From: Virgibacillus halotolerans
GTDB taxonomy: Bacteria > Bacillota > Bacilli > Bacillales > Amphibacillaceae
Direction: 5' to 3'
Length of the DNA: 64,000 nucleotides
NCBI RefSeq assembly: GCF_016908515.1
Contig: NZ_JAFBEA010000001.1
Location: 1-64,000 of the forward strand
Made by a program: the position numbers and the translations under genes. Below are positions 52,400 through 61,857 of the stretch, in pieces. Numbering within the stretch: the first letter of the stretch is position 1; the number at the start of each line of letters is the position of its first letter. Below the pieces are notes generated by a model. The model worked only from the letters and a program-made list of their open reading frames with translations, searched no databases and had not been told where the DNA came from.

Positions 52400-52867
52400 A
52401 TGGAAGAACATCCAATTCAAGGGTTAATGACAACAGCGATGGAAAATTTAAAGGACATGGTCGAAGTAAATACGATTATTGGAGATCCGGTAAGTTCCCC
52501 TGACGGTAGTGTCATTATCCCGGTATCAAAGGTAGGTTTTGGCTTTGCCGCCGGTGGGAGTGAGTTTAATTCAACCAGTAACCAGGAGCAATCTGATTCT
52601 GGTGAAGCAACATTACCGTTTGGTGGTGGTAGTGGTGGTGGTGTGTCGATCACACCGGTAGCATTTTTAATTGTAAGTGATCAAGGAATAAAAATGGTTC
52701 ATCTGGATCAACACACACATATTTATGAAAAAATGCTTGATTTTGCCCCGCAAATTGTGGAGAAGGTGCAACAAATCATCAAAGAATCCGGGCAATCGAG
52801 TAAAACCAGCAAAGATACAGAAAAGAGACGCAGCTCCCGAAGCAGTCAAACCAATTATGATATTTAA
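52400..52867 (+). CDS. ytfJ: Sporulation protein YtfJ (GerW family)
   Basis: 155-residue YtfJ/GerW family protein. The characteristic beta core IGDPVSSPDGSVIIPVSKVG, the FGFAAGGSEF segment and the GGGSGGGVSITPVAFLIV glycine-rich motif are present. B. subtilis YtfJ (GerW) is made in the forespore and affects spore germination. ATG follows GAGGAGG. Confidence 0.93.
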   Translation: MEEHPIQGLMTTAMENLKDMVEVNTIIGDPVSSPDGSVIIPVSKVGFGFAAGGSEFNSTSNQEQSDSGEATLPFGGGSGGGVSITPVAFLIVSDQGIKMVHLDQHTHIYEKMLDFAPQIVEKVQQIIKESGQSSKTSKDTEKRRSSRSSQTNYDI

Positions 52868-52996
52868 CAATTGCTGCTCAAGAAGACCACGATTGTTCAC
52901 ACAAAAGTGCCAAATCAGTGATGTGTAACATTGGACTATCGACATTTCCTGCTTCATAATGAAACAGAAGACAATTATAGAGGAGGAATGATTCAT

Positions 52997-53494
52997 ATGG
53001 CTAATGTTACATTCCAACAGGAACCAGTCACATTACTGGGACAAGAAATTAAAGTAGGCGATCAAGCACCGGATTTCACAGTATTGTCTAATGATTTAAA
53101 AGAGGTAACCCCGGCTGATTATAAAGGGAAAGTCAGATTAATTGCCTCTGTACCATCGATTGATACAGGTGTTTGTTCAGAAGAAACAAAACGATTTAAT
53201 GAGGAAGCAGACAAAATTGATAATGTGCACGTTTTAACGATAAGCATGGACTTGCCTTTTGCACAGCAAAGATGGTGTGCAGCAAATGGGGTTAAGAATC
53301 TTGATACATTATCAGATCACCGCGATGCATCTTTCGGTGAAAATTATGGCGTTTTAATAAAAGAACTTCGTTTACTCGCAAGAGCCATTTTTGTTGTTGA
53401 TGCCAACGATAAGGTTACTTATGTGGAGTATGTGGATGAAGTTACAAATCACCCCGACTATGAAGCGGCTTTATCAGCGGCGAAACAAGCTTAG
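52997..53494 (+). CDS. tpx: Thiol peroxidase (atypical 2-Cys peroxiredoxin)
   Basis: 165-residue Tpx. The peroxidatic Cys is in [15 protein letters not shown] (near residue 60) and the resolving Cys in RWCAANG (near 94), the pair that defines Tpx. It reduces H2O2 and alkyl hydroperoxides using thioredoxin. ATG 52997 follows AGGAGGAATG. Monocistronic, with a terminator downstream. Confidence 0.96.
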   Translation: MANVTFQQEPVTLLGQEIKVGDQAPDFTVLSNDLKEVTPADYKGKVRLIASVPSIDTGVCSEETKRFNEEADKIDNVHVLTISMDLPFAQQRWCAANGVKNLDTLSDHRDASFGENYGVLIKELRLLARAIFVVDANDKVTYVEYVDEVTNHPDYEAALSAAKQA

Positions 53495-53506
53495 GTAAGC
53501 TAAAAA

Positions 53507-53540
53507 CAAGTCTCTCTCGATTTTTGGGGGAGACTTTTCA
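53507..53540 (+). terminator. Terminator of tpx
   Basis: AAGTCTC/GAGACTT stem with additional C/G pairs, followed by TTC. Confidence 0.75.
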
Positions 53541-53685
53541 CGCGCCAAGGTTTTCATCTTCAAGGATTGCCTACTTGACAAGCTTTTTAACGTAAAACTT
53601 CCAGACGATGACTTTACTTTGTACAAATGCCTATGTACTTTGATACAATAGAAACGCTTTTGGAGGATCGAATGGAGGATAACCA

Positions 53686-54678
53686 ATGAATAAAACAGAC
53701 GTTGAAAACTTATTTGAATGGGTTGACCATACAACTGAATTAATACAGCAACATCAAAATGAGACATATTTGGATAGCTTGGCTGTCACGATGGAGGCAC
53801 TTTTTTATCAGGAAGCGCCTTTAGGAATGGATGATATTTTAGCACGGAAACTACAAAGTGCTTTAGCGGATAGCGATATCTCATCCTACGAGACAGAGAC
53901 AATTCGTAAGGCTACCCAGTTAGCAATTTTAAAAGGGATGAAAGGCTCCACACAACAACAGCATTTAATGACCCCGGAAACAGTTTCCTTACTCGTTGGA
54001 TATTTGGCAGGGAAAGTTACGCAAGGAAAAGATGCGTTCAGCCTGTTTGACCCTGCGAGTGGTACTGCAAATCTGATTACAACTGTCTTGGAACAATTAA
54101 AACAGGAAGTAACAGCTTTTGCCAGCGAGGTAGACCCTACATTAATTCAGTTATCCGTCTTAAATGCCAACCTGCAAAAGAAAAACATTGAGTTCTTCCA
54201 TCAGGATAGTTTACGTCCTTTTTTACTCGATCCAGTAGATTTAGTCATCGCAGATCTTCCGGTTGGATATTATCCGGATGATGTTCGGGCTAATGATTTT
54301 GAATTAAAGGCGGATGAAGGACATGCATACGCACATCATTTATTTATTGAACAGAGTATGTATTATACAAAAGCAGGCGGTTATTTAATATTCGTTATAC
54401 CGGACTTTTTATTTGATAGTGACCAATCGGATAAACTTCATCATTATCTTCAGGAATATGCACATATTATCGGTGTTTTACGTTTACCGGAAAGTGTGTT
54501 TAAATCAGAAAAAAACGTAAAAAGTATACTCGTTTTGCAAAAAAAAGGAGCAGATACGCATGCGCCAAAACAGCCATTGCTTGTTAATATGCCATCCTTT
54601 AAAAATACGAAGGCAATGTCAGATATTCTAGAACAAATGAATACATGGTTTGCTGCGTATAAAAGCAACGAGCTGTAA
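53686..54678 (+). CDS. ytxK: Class I SAM-dependent methyltransferase YtxK
   Basis: 330 residues related to type I restriction (N6-adenine) DNA methyltransferases (N6_Mtase): SAM loop FDPASGTANLI near residues 123-133 and, at the catalytic position, DLVIADLPVGYYP, where true N6 MTases have NPPF or DPPY. The N-terminal 110 residues are helical. No restriction or specificity gene is nearby, as in B. subtilis ytxK. Target unknown. 27 bp precede ackA; the pair is probably cotranscribed. Confidence 0.9.
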   Translation: MNKTDVENLFEWVDHTTELIQQHQNETYLDSLAVTMEALFYQEAPLGMDDILARKLQSALADSDISSYETETIRKATQLAILKGMKGSTQQQHLMTPETVSLLVGYLAGKVTQGKDAFSLFDPASGTANLITTVLEQLKQEVTAFASEVDPTLIQLSVLNANLQKKNIEFFHQDSLRPFLLDPVDLVIADLPVGYYPDDVRANDFELKADEGHAYAHHLFIEQSMYYTKAGGYLIFVIPDFLFDSDQSDKLHHYLQEYAHIIGVLRLPESVFKSEKNVKSILVLQKKGADTHAPKQPLLVNMPSFKNTKAMSDILEQMNTWFAAYKSNEL

Positions 54679-54705
54679 TGGACATCATAAAGGAGTTGGG
54701 CAACA

Positions 54706-55887
54706 ATGAGTAATGTATTAGCGATAAATGCGGGGAGTTCTTCACTGAAATTCCAATTATTTCAAATGCCGGAAGAACAGGTATTGGCAAAAGGAATGGT
54801 AGAACGTATTGGATTAGATAAGTCTGTGTTCAATATAGAATATGGTGACACAAAGAAAGAATATGTAGAGGATATTCCCAATCATGAAGTAGCAGTGCAA
54901 AAATTACTGGAATCTCTAACTGGCTCAGGGGTAATCAAATCCCTGGAGGAAATTAACGCGGTTGGGCATCGAGTGGTTCATGGTGGAGAAAGGTTTAGTG
55001 ACTCTGTAAAAATCACCGATGAGGTTATTCGAATTATTGATGAAGTTTCCGAACTGGCTCCATTGCATAATCCTGCCAATTTAACAGGAATCAATGCTTT
55101 TAAACGTATTTTACCAGAAGTACCAATGGTGGCGGTTTTTGATACTGCTTTTCATCAAACGATGCCTGCATCATCCTATTTATACAGCTTACCATATGAA
55201 TACTATGAGAATTATGGTATTCGGAAATATGGATTTCACGGTACATCTCACAAATATGTTTCAGAACGTGCAGCTGAGTTAATTGGTATACCAGTGGAGA
55301 ACCTGCGATTAATTTCCTGTCATTTGGGTAACGGAGCAAGTGTTACAGCTATTCAAAATGGGAAATCATTGGATACATCGATGGGCTTTACACCATTAGC
55401 AGGTGTGACAATGGGGACAAGGTCAGGAAACTTAGACCCAGCGCTTATTCCATATATCATGGAAAAAACAGGTCAATCTGCTTTCGAAGTGGTAGAAGTC
55501 CTGAATAAAGAAAGTGGTATGCTTGCATTATCTGGTTTCTCGAGTGATTTAAGAGATATAGAACAATTAGCTGGAGAAGACGATCGGGCAGAACTTGCAC
55601 TCGATGTGTTTGCTGGTAGGATTCATAAATATTTAGGCTCCTATGCAGCTAAAATGTCTGGTGTCGATGCTATTATATTCACAGCAGGTGTTGGCGAGAA
55701 TAGTACAGTGATCAGAGAAAAAGTGCTTACAGGATTGGAATTTATGGGAATATACTGGGATCCAACTTTAAATAAAATACGCGGGAAAGAGCAATTCATT
55801 AATTATCCGCATTCACCAGTGAAAGTAATTGTAATTCCAACCGATGAAGAAGTGATGATTGCGAGAGATACAGTGAGATTAGCTTAA
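54706..55887 (+). CDS. ackA: Acetate kinase
   Basis: 393-residue ASKHA-fold kinase interconverting acetate and acetyl phosphate, the overflow route that in Bacillus is activated by CcpA. Motifs: [32 protein letters not shown] (catalytic Asp), [17 protein letters not shown]-like [22 protein letters not shown] follows AAAGGAG. Confidence 0.96.
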   Translation: MSNVLAINAGSSSLKFQLFQMPEEQVLAKGMVERIGLDKSVFNIEYGDTKKEYVEDIPNHEVAVQKLLESLTGSGVIKSLEEINAVGHRVVHGGERFSDSVKITDEVIRIIDEVSELAPLHNPANLTGINAFKRILPEVPMVAVFDTAFHQTMPASSYLYSLPYEYYENYGIRKYGFHGTSHKYVSERAAELIGIPVENLRLISCHLGNGASVTAIQNGKSLDTSMGFTPLAGVTMGTRSGNLDPALIPYIMEKTGQSAFEVVEVLNKESGMLALSGFSSDLRDIEQLAGEDDRAELALDVFAGRIHKYLGSYAAKMSGVDAIIFTAGVGENSTVIREKVLTGLEFMGIYWDPTLNKIRGKEQFINYPHSPVKVIVIPTDEEVMIARDTVRLA

Positions 55888-55907
55888 ATCTTGAGGTGAA
55901 GGATACT

Positions 55908-56423
55908 GTGTCAATTCATAAACATAAACACCATATAAGATCAGTAAAATGCATGGTGCTCACTATCAGTGACACGCGATCTGAGGAAACGGATAAGAGC
56001 GGAAATTTAATCGTGAATGTATTAGAAGAAGCTGGACACGTAGTGAAGATAAAAAGAATTGTTAAAGATGATATTGATGTGATCCAAACAATGGTTGCTG
56101 AAGGCTGTGCAAACCCTGAAGTGGATGCGATTATCACAAATGGCGGCACAGGGATTGCTTATCGGGATGTAACGATTGAAGCAGTAAAAAGCATGCTGGA
56201 TAAAGAAGTGCCAGGATTCGGTGAGATCTTTAGAATGCTAAGCTATCAAGAAGACATCGGCCCAGCTGCTATGCTTTCGAGGGCGATTGCTGGTGTGCGT
56301 CAACATACAGCAATCTTTTCAACACCAGGTTCCTCTGGAGCGGTAAAGCTTGCGATGGGTAAATTAATTATTCCGGAATTATCACATATTGTTAACGAAT
56401 TAAAGAAAGATATAAATGCATGA
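55908..56423 (+). CDS. moaB: Molybdenum cofactor biosynthesis protein MoaB
   Basis: 171 residues of the MoaB/MogA family, which adenylates molybdopterin before metal insertion. Motifs: LTISDTRSEETDKSG, ITNGGTGIAYRDVT, MLSRAIAGV, FSTPGSSGAVKLAM. The start is GTG 55908 behind GAGGTGAAGG, 20 bp after ackA; the frame is also open from GTG 55896. A bidirectional terminator follows. Confidence 0.92.
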   Translation: MSIHKHKHHIRSVKCMVLTISDTRSEETDKSGNLIVNVLEEAGHVVKIKRIVKDDIDVIQTMVAEGCANPEVDAIITNGGTGIAYRDVTIEAVKSMLDKEVPGFGEIFRMLSYQEDIGPAAMLSRAIAGVRQHTAIFSTPGSSGAVKLAMGKLIIPELSHIVNELKKDINA

Positions 56424-56424
56424 C

Positions 56425-56460
56425 AAAATAGCGCTTCCCTTGATAGGGAGCGCTATTTTA
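56425..56460. terminator. Bidirectional terminator (moaB / usp)
   Basis: Near-perfect hairpin AAAATAGCGCT-CCCT/AGGG-AGCGCTATTTT with a 4-base loop between convergent genes. Confidence 0.88.
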
Positions 56461-56473
56461 TGTGACATAGAAA

Positions 56474-56902
56474 TTAGCGTATCACGAGTACATCACATTT
56501 AGCGTACCTGGTAATACTTTCGGAAACACTGCCAATTAGAAAACGTTCTACTGCATTTCTGCCTGTTGCACCACAAATAATTAAATCCGCATTATAATCT
56601 TTCGCAATTTCTTTCGTAATTTTCACTTTCGGGGACCCATACTCTACACATCTGATTAAATCTGTTAAACCTGCTGATTTTGCATTTTCAATATAATCGT
56701 CAATCAGTTCTTTTGCGTAGTTTTCCGCGCGCTCAGCGAGTGTACGATCATAGGCTTCAGCAGTAGCAAATGTTCGGGAATCAACCACATGTGTAACGAT
56801 TAGTCTTGCTTCATTACGTTTTGCGATTTCAACAGCTTTTTTGAAGGCGTGTTCGGCTTCTTCAGATCCATCAACAGCAACAATAATATTGTGATATTCC
56901 AT
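56474..56902 (-). CDS. Universal stress protein (UspA family)
   Basis: 142-residue Usp domain. The ATP-binding motif GATGRNAVERFLIGSVSES (G-2x-G-9x-G-S/T) is at residues 115-133, and NIIVAVDGSEEAE is at the start. Usually a cytosolic dimer binding ATP; it confers survival in stress or growth arrest. ATG follows AAAGGGGGAG. Monocistronic. Confidence 0.93.
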   Translation of the reverse strand: MEYHNIIVAVDGSEEAEHAFKKAVEIAKRNEARLIVTHVVDSRTFATAEAYDRTLAERAENYAKELIDDYIENAKSAGLTDLIRCVEYGSPKVKITKEIAKDYNADLIICGATGRNAVERFLIGSVSESITRYAKCDVLVIR

Positions 56903-57036
56903 TGATTATCTCCCCCTTTATTCAATATATACCCGTTTTATTCATAATGCAATCTGCTTATGTCTGAATTGGAAAAAATAACATGGCAATGGATTCTTTC
57001 AACTGGGAAACAATAATAAGGACGGAGGTGATAGCG

Positions 57037-57207
57037 TTGGATAAAAGGGAAAAGAAGAAGGACAAGAAAAAAGGACAGCTATTTGAAGATAATGATGGTG
57101 TTGCTGCCGTACAGAATCAATTAAATGAGAGTTATCAAAGTGGTGTTATCGAGGATCAATTACACAATAATAAAGCGATACACACGTTTAATAACAGAAA
57201 AAATTAA
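57037..57207 (+). CDS. Small charged hypothetical protein
   Basis: 56 residues from TTG 57037, positioned behind a perfect GGAGGTG (7-8 base spacer). N-terminus very basic (DKREKKKDKKKGQ), then FEDNDGVAAVQNQLNESYQ and a hydrophilic end. No known domain. The strong ribosome site and the terminator 10 bp past the stop support a real gene. Spore or DNA-associated roles are possible for such proteins but not shown. Confidence 0.6.
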   Translation: MDKREKKKDKKKGQLFEDNDGVAAVQNQLNESYQSGVIEDQLHNNKAIHTFNNRKN

Positions 57208-57211
57208 TTAG

Positions 57212-57250
57212 GAATAATCCATCTTTTAAACGAAGGTGGATTATTTTTTT
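57212..57250 (+). terminator. Terminator after the small charged protein
   Basis: AATAATCCA/TGGATTATT stem followed by TTTTTT. Confidence 0.85.
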
Positions 57251-57431
57251 ATTTTCTTTTTGAAATAAATGCTTTTTAATGGCAATTTTGATACAATTTA
57301 AAGTATGGTTAAGAATTTATTAGAAAACTTGGCTTATTGTCAAACCTTAGTTGGACTTTTACTGATGTCCTAAAAAGTTATACTTTCGTATCAGTATAAA
57401 AAATAATACATAAAACAGGGAGGGCTTATGA

Positions 57432-58547
57432 ATGCAGATCGGAATTCCGAAAGAAATAAAGAATAACGAAAATCGTGTAGCTATGTCACCATCAGGAGTT
57501 TATACGTTAAAAACGGCAGGCCATGATATTTATGTCGAGACAGGGGCAGGCCTTGGGTCTAGTTTTACAGATGAGCAGTATAAAGAAGCTGGGGCAGTGA
57601 TTACAGCAACTGCGAAAGAGGCATGGGCACAGGATATGGTGATGAAAGTGAAAGAGCCGTTACCTGAAGAATATGATTATTTTTACGAGGGACTTATTTT
57701 ATTTGCGTATTTACATTTGGCAAATGATGAAGAAGTTACAAAAGCATTAATTGATAAGAAGGTAATTGGTGTAGCTTATGAGACAGTACAACTACCAAAT
57801 AGAACATTGCCGCTGCTAACACCAATGAGTGAAGTGGCAGGTCGGATGGCAGTTCAAATCGGTGCACAATTTTTAGAAAAACCAAAAGGTGGAAAAGGGA
57901 TTATTCTTTCGGGAATACCAGGTGTGAAACGAGGTAAAGTAACAATTATTGGTGGTGGCGGCGTTGGTACAAATGCAGCAAAAGTTGCGATTGGTTTAGG
58001 CGCTGATGTGACCGTACTTGATTTGAATCCAGAGCGATTACGTCAGCTCGATGATATTTTTGGCACCGCAATAAATACAGTTATTTCCAATCCGATGAAT
58101 ATTGAGAGCGCAGTGGCAGAAGCAGATCTCGTGATTGGTGCTGTATTGATACCTGGCGCAAAAGCACCGAAGTTGGTGACTGAAGAAATGGTGAAATCGA
58201 TGTCTGAAGGATCTGTTGTCGTTGATGTAGCAATTGATCATGGTGGCATATTTGAAACGAGCGATCGTGTAACAACGCATGATAATCCTACATTTACGAA
58301 GCACGGGGTATTGCATTATTCTGTTGCTAATATGCCTGGAGCAGTTCCGCGTACAGCGACAATCGGGTTAACGAATGTAACGGTTCCATATGCATTACAA
58401 ATTGCGAATAAAGGATATCAACAAGCGGCATTGGATAATGAGGCACTATTAAAAGGGATCAATACATTGGATGGCTATATAACATACCAAGCTGTTGCGG
58501 AAGCACATGGTTTAGCATATGAAGATGTGCAGATATTATTAAAATAA
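57432..58547 (+). CDS. ald: Alanine dehydrogenase
   Basis: 371-residue NAD-dependent L-alanine dehydrogenase, which converts alanine to pyruvate and ammonia and serves catabolism and sporulation in Bacillus. N-terminus [20 protein letters not shown], substrate loop with KVKEPLP, NAD Rossmann motif [16 protein letters not shown] (near 172-187), [21 protein letters not shown] 57432 follows CAGGGAGGG. The 220-bp region upstream has no clear operator. Confidence 0.97.
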   Translation: MQIGIPKEIKNNENRVAMSPSGVYTLKTAGHDIYVETGAGLGSSFTDEQYKEAGAVITATAKEAWAQDMVMKVKEPLPEEYDYFYEGLILFAYLHLANDEEVTKALIDKKVIGVAYETVQLPNRTLPLLTPMSEVAGRMAVQIGAQFLEKPKGGKGIILSGIPGVKRGKVTIIGGGGVGTNAAKVAIGLGADVTVLDLNPERLRQLDDIFGTAINTVISNPMNIESAVAEADLVIGAVLIPGAKAPKLVTEEMVKSMSEGSVVVDVAIDHGGIFETSDRVTTHDNPTFTKHGVLHYSVANMPGAVPRTATIGLTNVTVPYALQIANKGYQQAALDNEALLKGINTLDGYITYQAVAEAHGLAYEDVQILLK

Positions 58548-58556
58548 GCTGAAGGG

Positions 58557-58595
58557 AAGGAGAGCATAATGGATTTTGCTCTTCTTTTCTTTTTA
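58557..58595 (+). terminator. Terminator of ald
   Basis: AAGGAGAGCA/TGCTCTTCTT stem with one mismatch and an AT loop, followed by TTCTTTTT. Confidence 0.7.
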
Positions 58596-58754
58596 ACAGA
58601 TAGGCAAGCAGTTTTCTAAATGTGAATTTTTCCGAGTGAATTGAGAACATTTTTATTAATAATTGAAACTTATCCCCAGTGAAAATCGTATTACTTAAAA
58701 ATAAGCGTTTGTGATTGTCAATCAAAGTTTGAACAAACAGAAGGAGGATTATCC

Positions 58755-59429
58755 ATGTTTAATTTTTTTAAGCGGATGAAGACGGTTGTTGGGTCTGAGT
58801 TGAATGCGATGTTAGATAAGGCGGAAGATCCGGTCAAGATGCTAGATCAGTTTATGCGTGAGATGGAAGAGGATATTAGGGATGCGGAAGGTGCGGTAGC
58901 AAAGCAGATCGCCAATGAAAAGATCCTGAAGCGAAAAGCGAATGATGCAGAAGCAATGGTAGTGAAAAGGCAGCAGCAGGCAGAAAAAGCAGTCGAAGCT
59001 GGAGACGATGATTTAGCGCGTCGTGCCCTGGAAGAGAAGACGGAAAATGAAAAACAAGCCGTATTACTTGATGAATCATGGGAAAGAGCGAAACATGATG
59101 CTGACGAAATAAAAGACAAACTGGAACAGATGAAAAAAGAATACAATCAAATGAAATTGAAGAAAGATGCTTTGAAAGCGCGGGCTGAAACTGCCAAAAC
59201 AAGGACGAAAATGAACCGGACAATGTCCAATATTGGCGGGGACGATTCACGAAAAGGTTTCGAACGTATGGAAGAAAAGGTATTACAATTCGAGGCAGAG
59301 GCTGAAACGACGGAAGATCTAAGCCAATCCTCCCGCACATTGGATGAAGAATTTGAAAAGCTTGAAGGCAGTAATGTAGATAAAGAATTGGCTGCATTAA
59401 AGGCGAAAATGAAGAAAAAACAAGCATAA
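58755..59429 (+). CDS. pspA: PspA/IM30 family membrane stress protein
   Basis: 224-residue coiled-coil protein of the PspA/LiaH/Vipp1 group. Start MFNFFKRMKTVVGSELNAML (an amphipathic helix for membrane binding), EDPVKMLDQFMREMEEDI and a nearly continuous charged helix after that. It oligomerises on damaged membranes. It cannot be distinguished from LiaH by sequence alone; no liaRS genes are nearby. ATG follows GAAGGAGG. Confidence 0.92.
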   Translation: MFNFFKRMKTVVGSELNAMLDKAEDPVKMLDQFMREMEEDIRDAEGAVAKQIANEKILKRKANDAEAMVVKRQQQAEKAVEAGDDDLARRALEEKTENEKQAVLLDESWERAKHDADEIKDKLEQMKKEYNQMKLKKDALKARAETAKTRTKMNRTMSNIGGDDSRKGFERMEEKVLQFEAEAETTEDLSQSSRTLDEEFEKLEGSNVDKELAALKAKMKKKQA

Positions 59430-59549
59430 ATTGATGAAAGAACGGGAAGAGAGTAAGTATACGCTCGAAATGTTTTTGAAATCAGTATAGTAAGGCCTAT
59501 CCCTAAAGGTACGGCATAGGTCAAGTTTTCTAATAAGGAGAGGTTAAAA

Positions 59550-60230
59550 ATGAAAGTATCTTATCATGGACATTCTGTTGTAAAGGTCGAGACAGATAAA
59601 CATACGATATTAATTGACCCATTTATTTCCGGAAACGATGCATGTGATTTAGATGCTGATACAGTTAAAGCAGATGTTATTTTATTAACGCACGGTCATA
59701 ATGACCATGTCGGAGATACGATGGAAATTGCCAAACGCAACGATGCATTGGTCGTTGCCCCAAATGAACTCGCTGTATATTTAGGTTTCAAAGGGTTAAA
59801 GACGCATCCCATGCATATCGGTGGCGCGCATGAATTTGAATTTGGGCGTGTGAAATTTACGCAGGCCTTCCATGGCTCATCCTATACAGAGGAAGATAAT
59901 ACAATTGTTTATACGGGCATGCCTGCGGGCATTTTGTTGACGATCGATGGAAAGACCATTTACCATGTCGGAGATACGGCATTATTCTCCGATTTGAAAA
60001 TGATCGGGGATATGAATAGCATTGATTTAGCCTTTGTTCCCATTGGTGACAATTTTACGATGGGGCCAGAAGATGCTTTAATTGCGACCGATTGGATTCG
60101 TGCGAAAGTGGTTGTACCGGTCCATTACAATACATTTCCCGTGATTAAACAGGATCCCGAAGCTTTCGCCAAACAGGTTAAAATTGGTGAAGGTAAGGCA
60201 ATGAAAATTGGGGAATCTTTAACTTTATAA
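59550..60230 (+). CDS. ytkL: UPF0173 metal-dependent hydrolase YtkL
   Basis: 226-residue MBL-fold protein. Zinc motif [12 protein letters not shown] near residues 49-60 (HxHxDH), [12 protein letters not shown] near 143-154, PVHYNTFP near 193-200. Annotated as a UPF0173 metal-dependent hydrolase; substrate unknown. ATG follows AAGGAGAGG. A weak terminator lies 75 bp beyond it, then the GC-rich repeats. Confidence 0.93.
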   Translation: MKVSYHGHSVVKVETDKHTILIDPFISGNDACDLDADTVKADVILLTHGHNDHVGDTMEIAKRNDALVVAPNELAVYLGFKGLKTHPMHIGGAHEFEFGRVKFTQAFHGSSYTEEDNTIVYTGMPAGILLTIDGKTIYHVGDTALFSDLKMIGDMNSIDLAFVPIGDNFTMGPEDALIATDWIRAKVVVPVHYNTFPVIKQDPEAFAKQVKIGEGKAMKIGESLTL

Positions 60231-60305
60231 CTCAACTTTCGTACCAATAAAATACGTTCCAAGAGTAGATGAGTTAAACCTAGAAACTTTCTAATAATTC
60301 CCTTG

Positions 60306-60333
60306 AAAACCTTATAAAATAAAGGTTTTTCTT
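60306..60333 (+). terminator. Hairpin terminator downstream of ytkL
   Basis: AAAACCTT/AAGGTTTT stem with an 8-base loop, followed by TTC. Confidence 0.6.
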
Positions 60334-60419
60334 ACACAAAAGAGATAAGCTTCGACATAAATTCTATCTATGTTAGATCTTAATGCTGACAATAAAACAA
60401 GTTTCTTAGGCGACCGCAT

Positions 60420-60528
60420 CCCGTATACACTTCGCTTTCCGCGGGCGGCTGTTGAGCCTCCTTGTGCTAACGCACTGCGGGGTCTCACCGATGCCTTTTC
60501 TCCCGCAGGAGTCTTCGTATATACGGGC
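60420..60528. repeat. High-GC repeat, left copy
   Basis: Bounded by CCCGTATA and TATACGGG, with the core CTTTCCGCGGGC ... AGCCTCCTTG ... GCGGGGTCTC ... CTCCCGCAGGAGTC. It is strikingly GC-rich compared with its neighbours. Resembles a dispersed Bacillaceae element that I know from several genomes, but I cannot verify copies here. It has no open frame. Confidence 0.6.
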
Positions 60529-60617
60529 TGCTAAGCATAGCGTTTGCCAATAAAAGCGTGCGTTAGCTTGATGAAATGACAAAGTACCTTCCAGTAAATA
60601 GCATTACCAGTCCGGAG

Positions 60618-60745
60618 GAGAGAAGGGAGGTGACTCCTGCGGGAACAGCACGTGTCCGAAGACCCCCGAGAGTGGGTTTCTCGAGGTGGCTGAGGCCGTG
60701 CCCGCGGAAAGCATCCGCCCGGATCGACCCCGAGCGGTGGAATAG
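60618..60745. repeat. High-GC repeat, right copy in inverted orientation
   Basis: Read on the minus strand it contains CTTTCCGCGGGC ... CTCAGCCACCTC ... GGGGTCTTCGG ... TTCCCGCAGGAGTC, i.e. the same order of blocks as the left copy. The two copies form a divergent pair about 100 bp apart, so a transcript could fold into a large hairpin. Confidence 0.6.
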
Positions 60746-61034
60746 CACATCTCTTGGGAAATCAACATGCTCTTATGTCGCAGTTTATATAAGTGCGATA
60801 ATAAAAAGCGACAAAATTAACGAAAAGGCTCTATCAAAAGTCAAGTTGAGCAGTGTATTACCATCTTTCCTAATTCTATCAAAGCCTATATGTTAATTTT
60901 ACTCGGTGAAAATTGAGTTATAATCAATAGAGTAAAAAAAGGAACACGCGTGTAACTTCATGTTGCATGGTGTTCCTTTTCGTTATATAATGAATTTAGT
61001 GAAAACTATATAAAGAAATAGAAGGAGTGAATAA
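60746..61034. other. Non-coding stretch before comC
   Basis: No gene. It holds a TATAAT-like box (about 60919-60924) followed at once by a strong hairpin (60936-60980) of unknown host transcript; then the ribosome site of comC. Confidence 0.4.
60936..60981 (+). terminator. Hairpin with T run upstream of comC
   Basis: AAAAAGGAACAC/GTGTTCCTTTT stem, loop of 22 bases with minor pairing, TTTT end. There is no coding gene directly upstream, so it may end a short RNA or insulate comC. Confidence 0.6.
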
Positions 61035-61787
61035 ATGTTTTCCTCGCAAATTCTACTATTTTTTCTACTTGGTCTCCTATTAGGTTCCTTTTTTAATGTC
61101 GTTGGTTTACGGCTCCCACGAAGGCAAACCTTTACAAATGATCGATCACGATGTCCAACTTGCAAGCAAACACTTTCCTGGTATGAATTAATACCGGTGC
61201 TGTCATTTTTACTTCAGTCGGGAAAATGTCTTCACTGTAAAACACGGATTTCCAGTATGTATCCGATTATCGAATTGATTACTGCTTGCTTGTTTGCCTA
61301 TAGTTTTGTTCGAATTGGTATTCAGTTGGAATTAATAATTGCGCTTCTACTTATTTCTATGTTAATGATGATCCTCGTTACAGACCTCATATATATGATC
61401 ATACCCAACAATCTGTTGCTTTTTTTCTTTCCTATTTTAATAATCTTGCGTCTAATTGCGCCGCTGGATCCGTGGTGGTCAGCGCCTCTTGGCATGTTCA
61501 TTGGCTTCTCGCTTATTTTGATGATTATCCTTATCAGCCGTGGTGGAATGGGAGCGGGGGATATGAAACTATTTGCCGTTTTAGGTGTTGCGCTGGGCAT
61601 CGATAAAATTTTATTGACCCTTTTTCTTGCTAGCGTAATTGGATCTATCATTGGTTTGCTCCTGCTTCATTTAAAATGGATCAAACGCAAACAGCCACTA
61701 CCATTTGGCCCGTATATTCTTCTTGCGACACTTTTAGCCTATTTCTATGGAGATCAAATGATCAACTGGTATTGGCATTTATTTTGA
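61035..61787 (+). CDS. comC: Prepilin peptidase (A24 family, ComC-like)
   Basis: 250-residue membrane aspartic peptidase with 8 hydrophobic segments that cleaves and N-methylates type IV prepilin-like competence pseudopilins. Two CxxC pairs (RCPTCK and KCLHCKT) lie in the first loop, as in ComC/PilD. Catalytic Asp residues: LVTDLIYMIIPN (near 118) and GAGDMKLFA (GxGD, near 176). ATG follows AGAAGGAG. Suggests a competence pilus, although no other com gene is visible here. Confidence 0.92.
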   Translation: MFSSQILLFFLLGLLLGSFFNVVGLRLPRRQTFTNDRSRCPTCKQTLSWYELIPVLSFLLQSGKCLHCKTRISSMYPIIELITACLFAYSFVRIGIQLELIIALLLISMLMMILVTDLIYMIIPNNLLLFFFPILIILRLIAPLDPWWSAPLGMFIGFSLILMIILISRGGMGAGDMKLFAVLGVALGIDKILLTLFLASVIGSIIGLLLLHLKWIKRKQPLPFGPYILLATLLAYFYGDQMINWYWHLF

Positions 61788-61857
61788 ATCCAATGAAGGT
61801 AATCGTTCTCAAACCAGCCATTCTTTCATAGAATAATAGAAATAGGGGGTGATAAGA

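Noticed and set aside
53686-54678. YtxK as part of a restriction-modification or defence system
   Set aside because: No specificity or nuclease gene nearby; the gene is in the conserved tpx-ytxK-ackA core order.
55916-56149. Antisense frames in moaB, ackA, pspA and other core genes
   Set aside because: Shadows of strongly conserved genes on the other strand.
60563-60896. Frames across the high-GC repeats (60563-60748 minus, 60576-60896 plus)
   Set aside because: They owe their openness to GC-rich structure, lack ribosome sites, and cross the inverted repeats.
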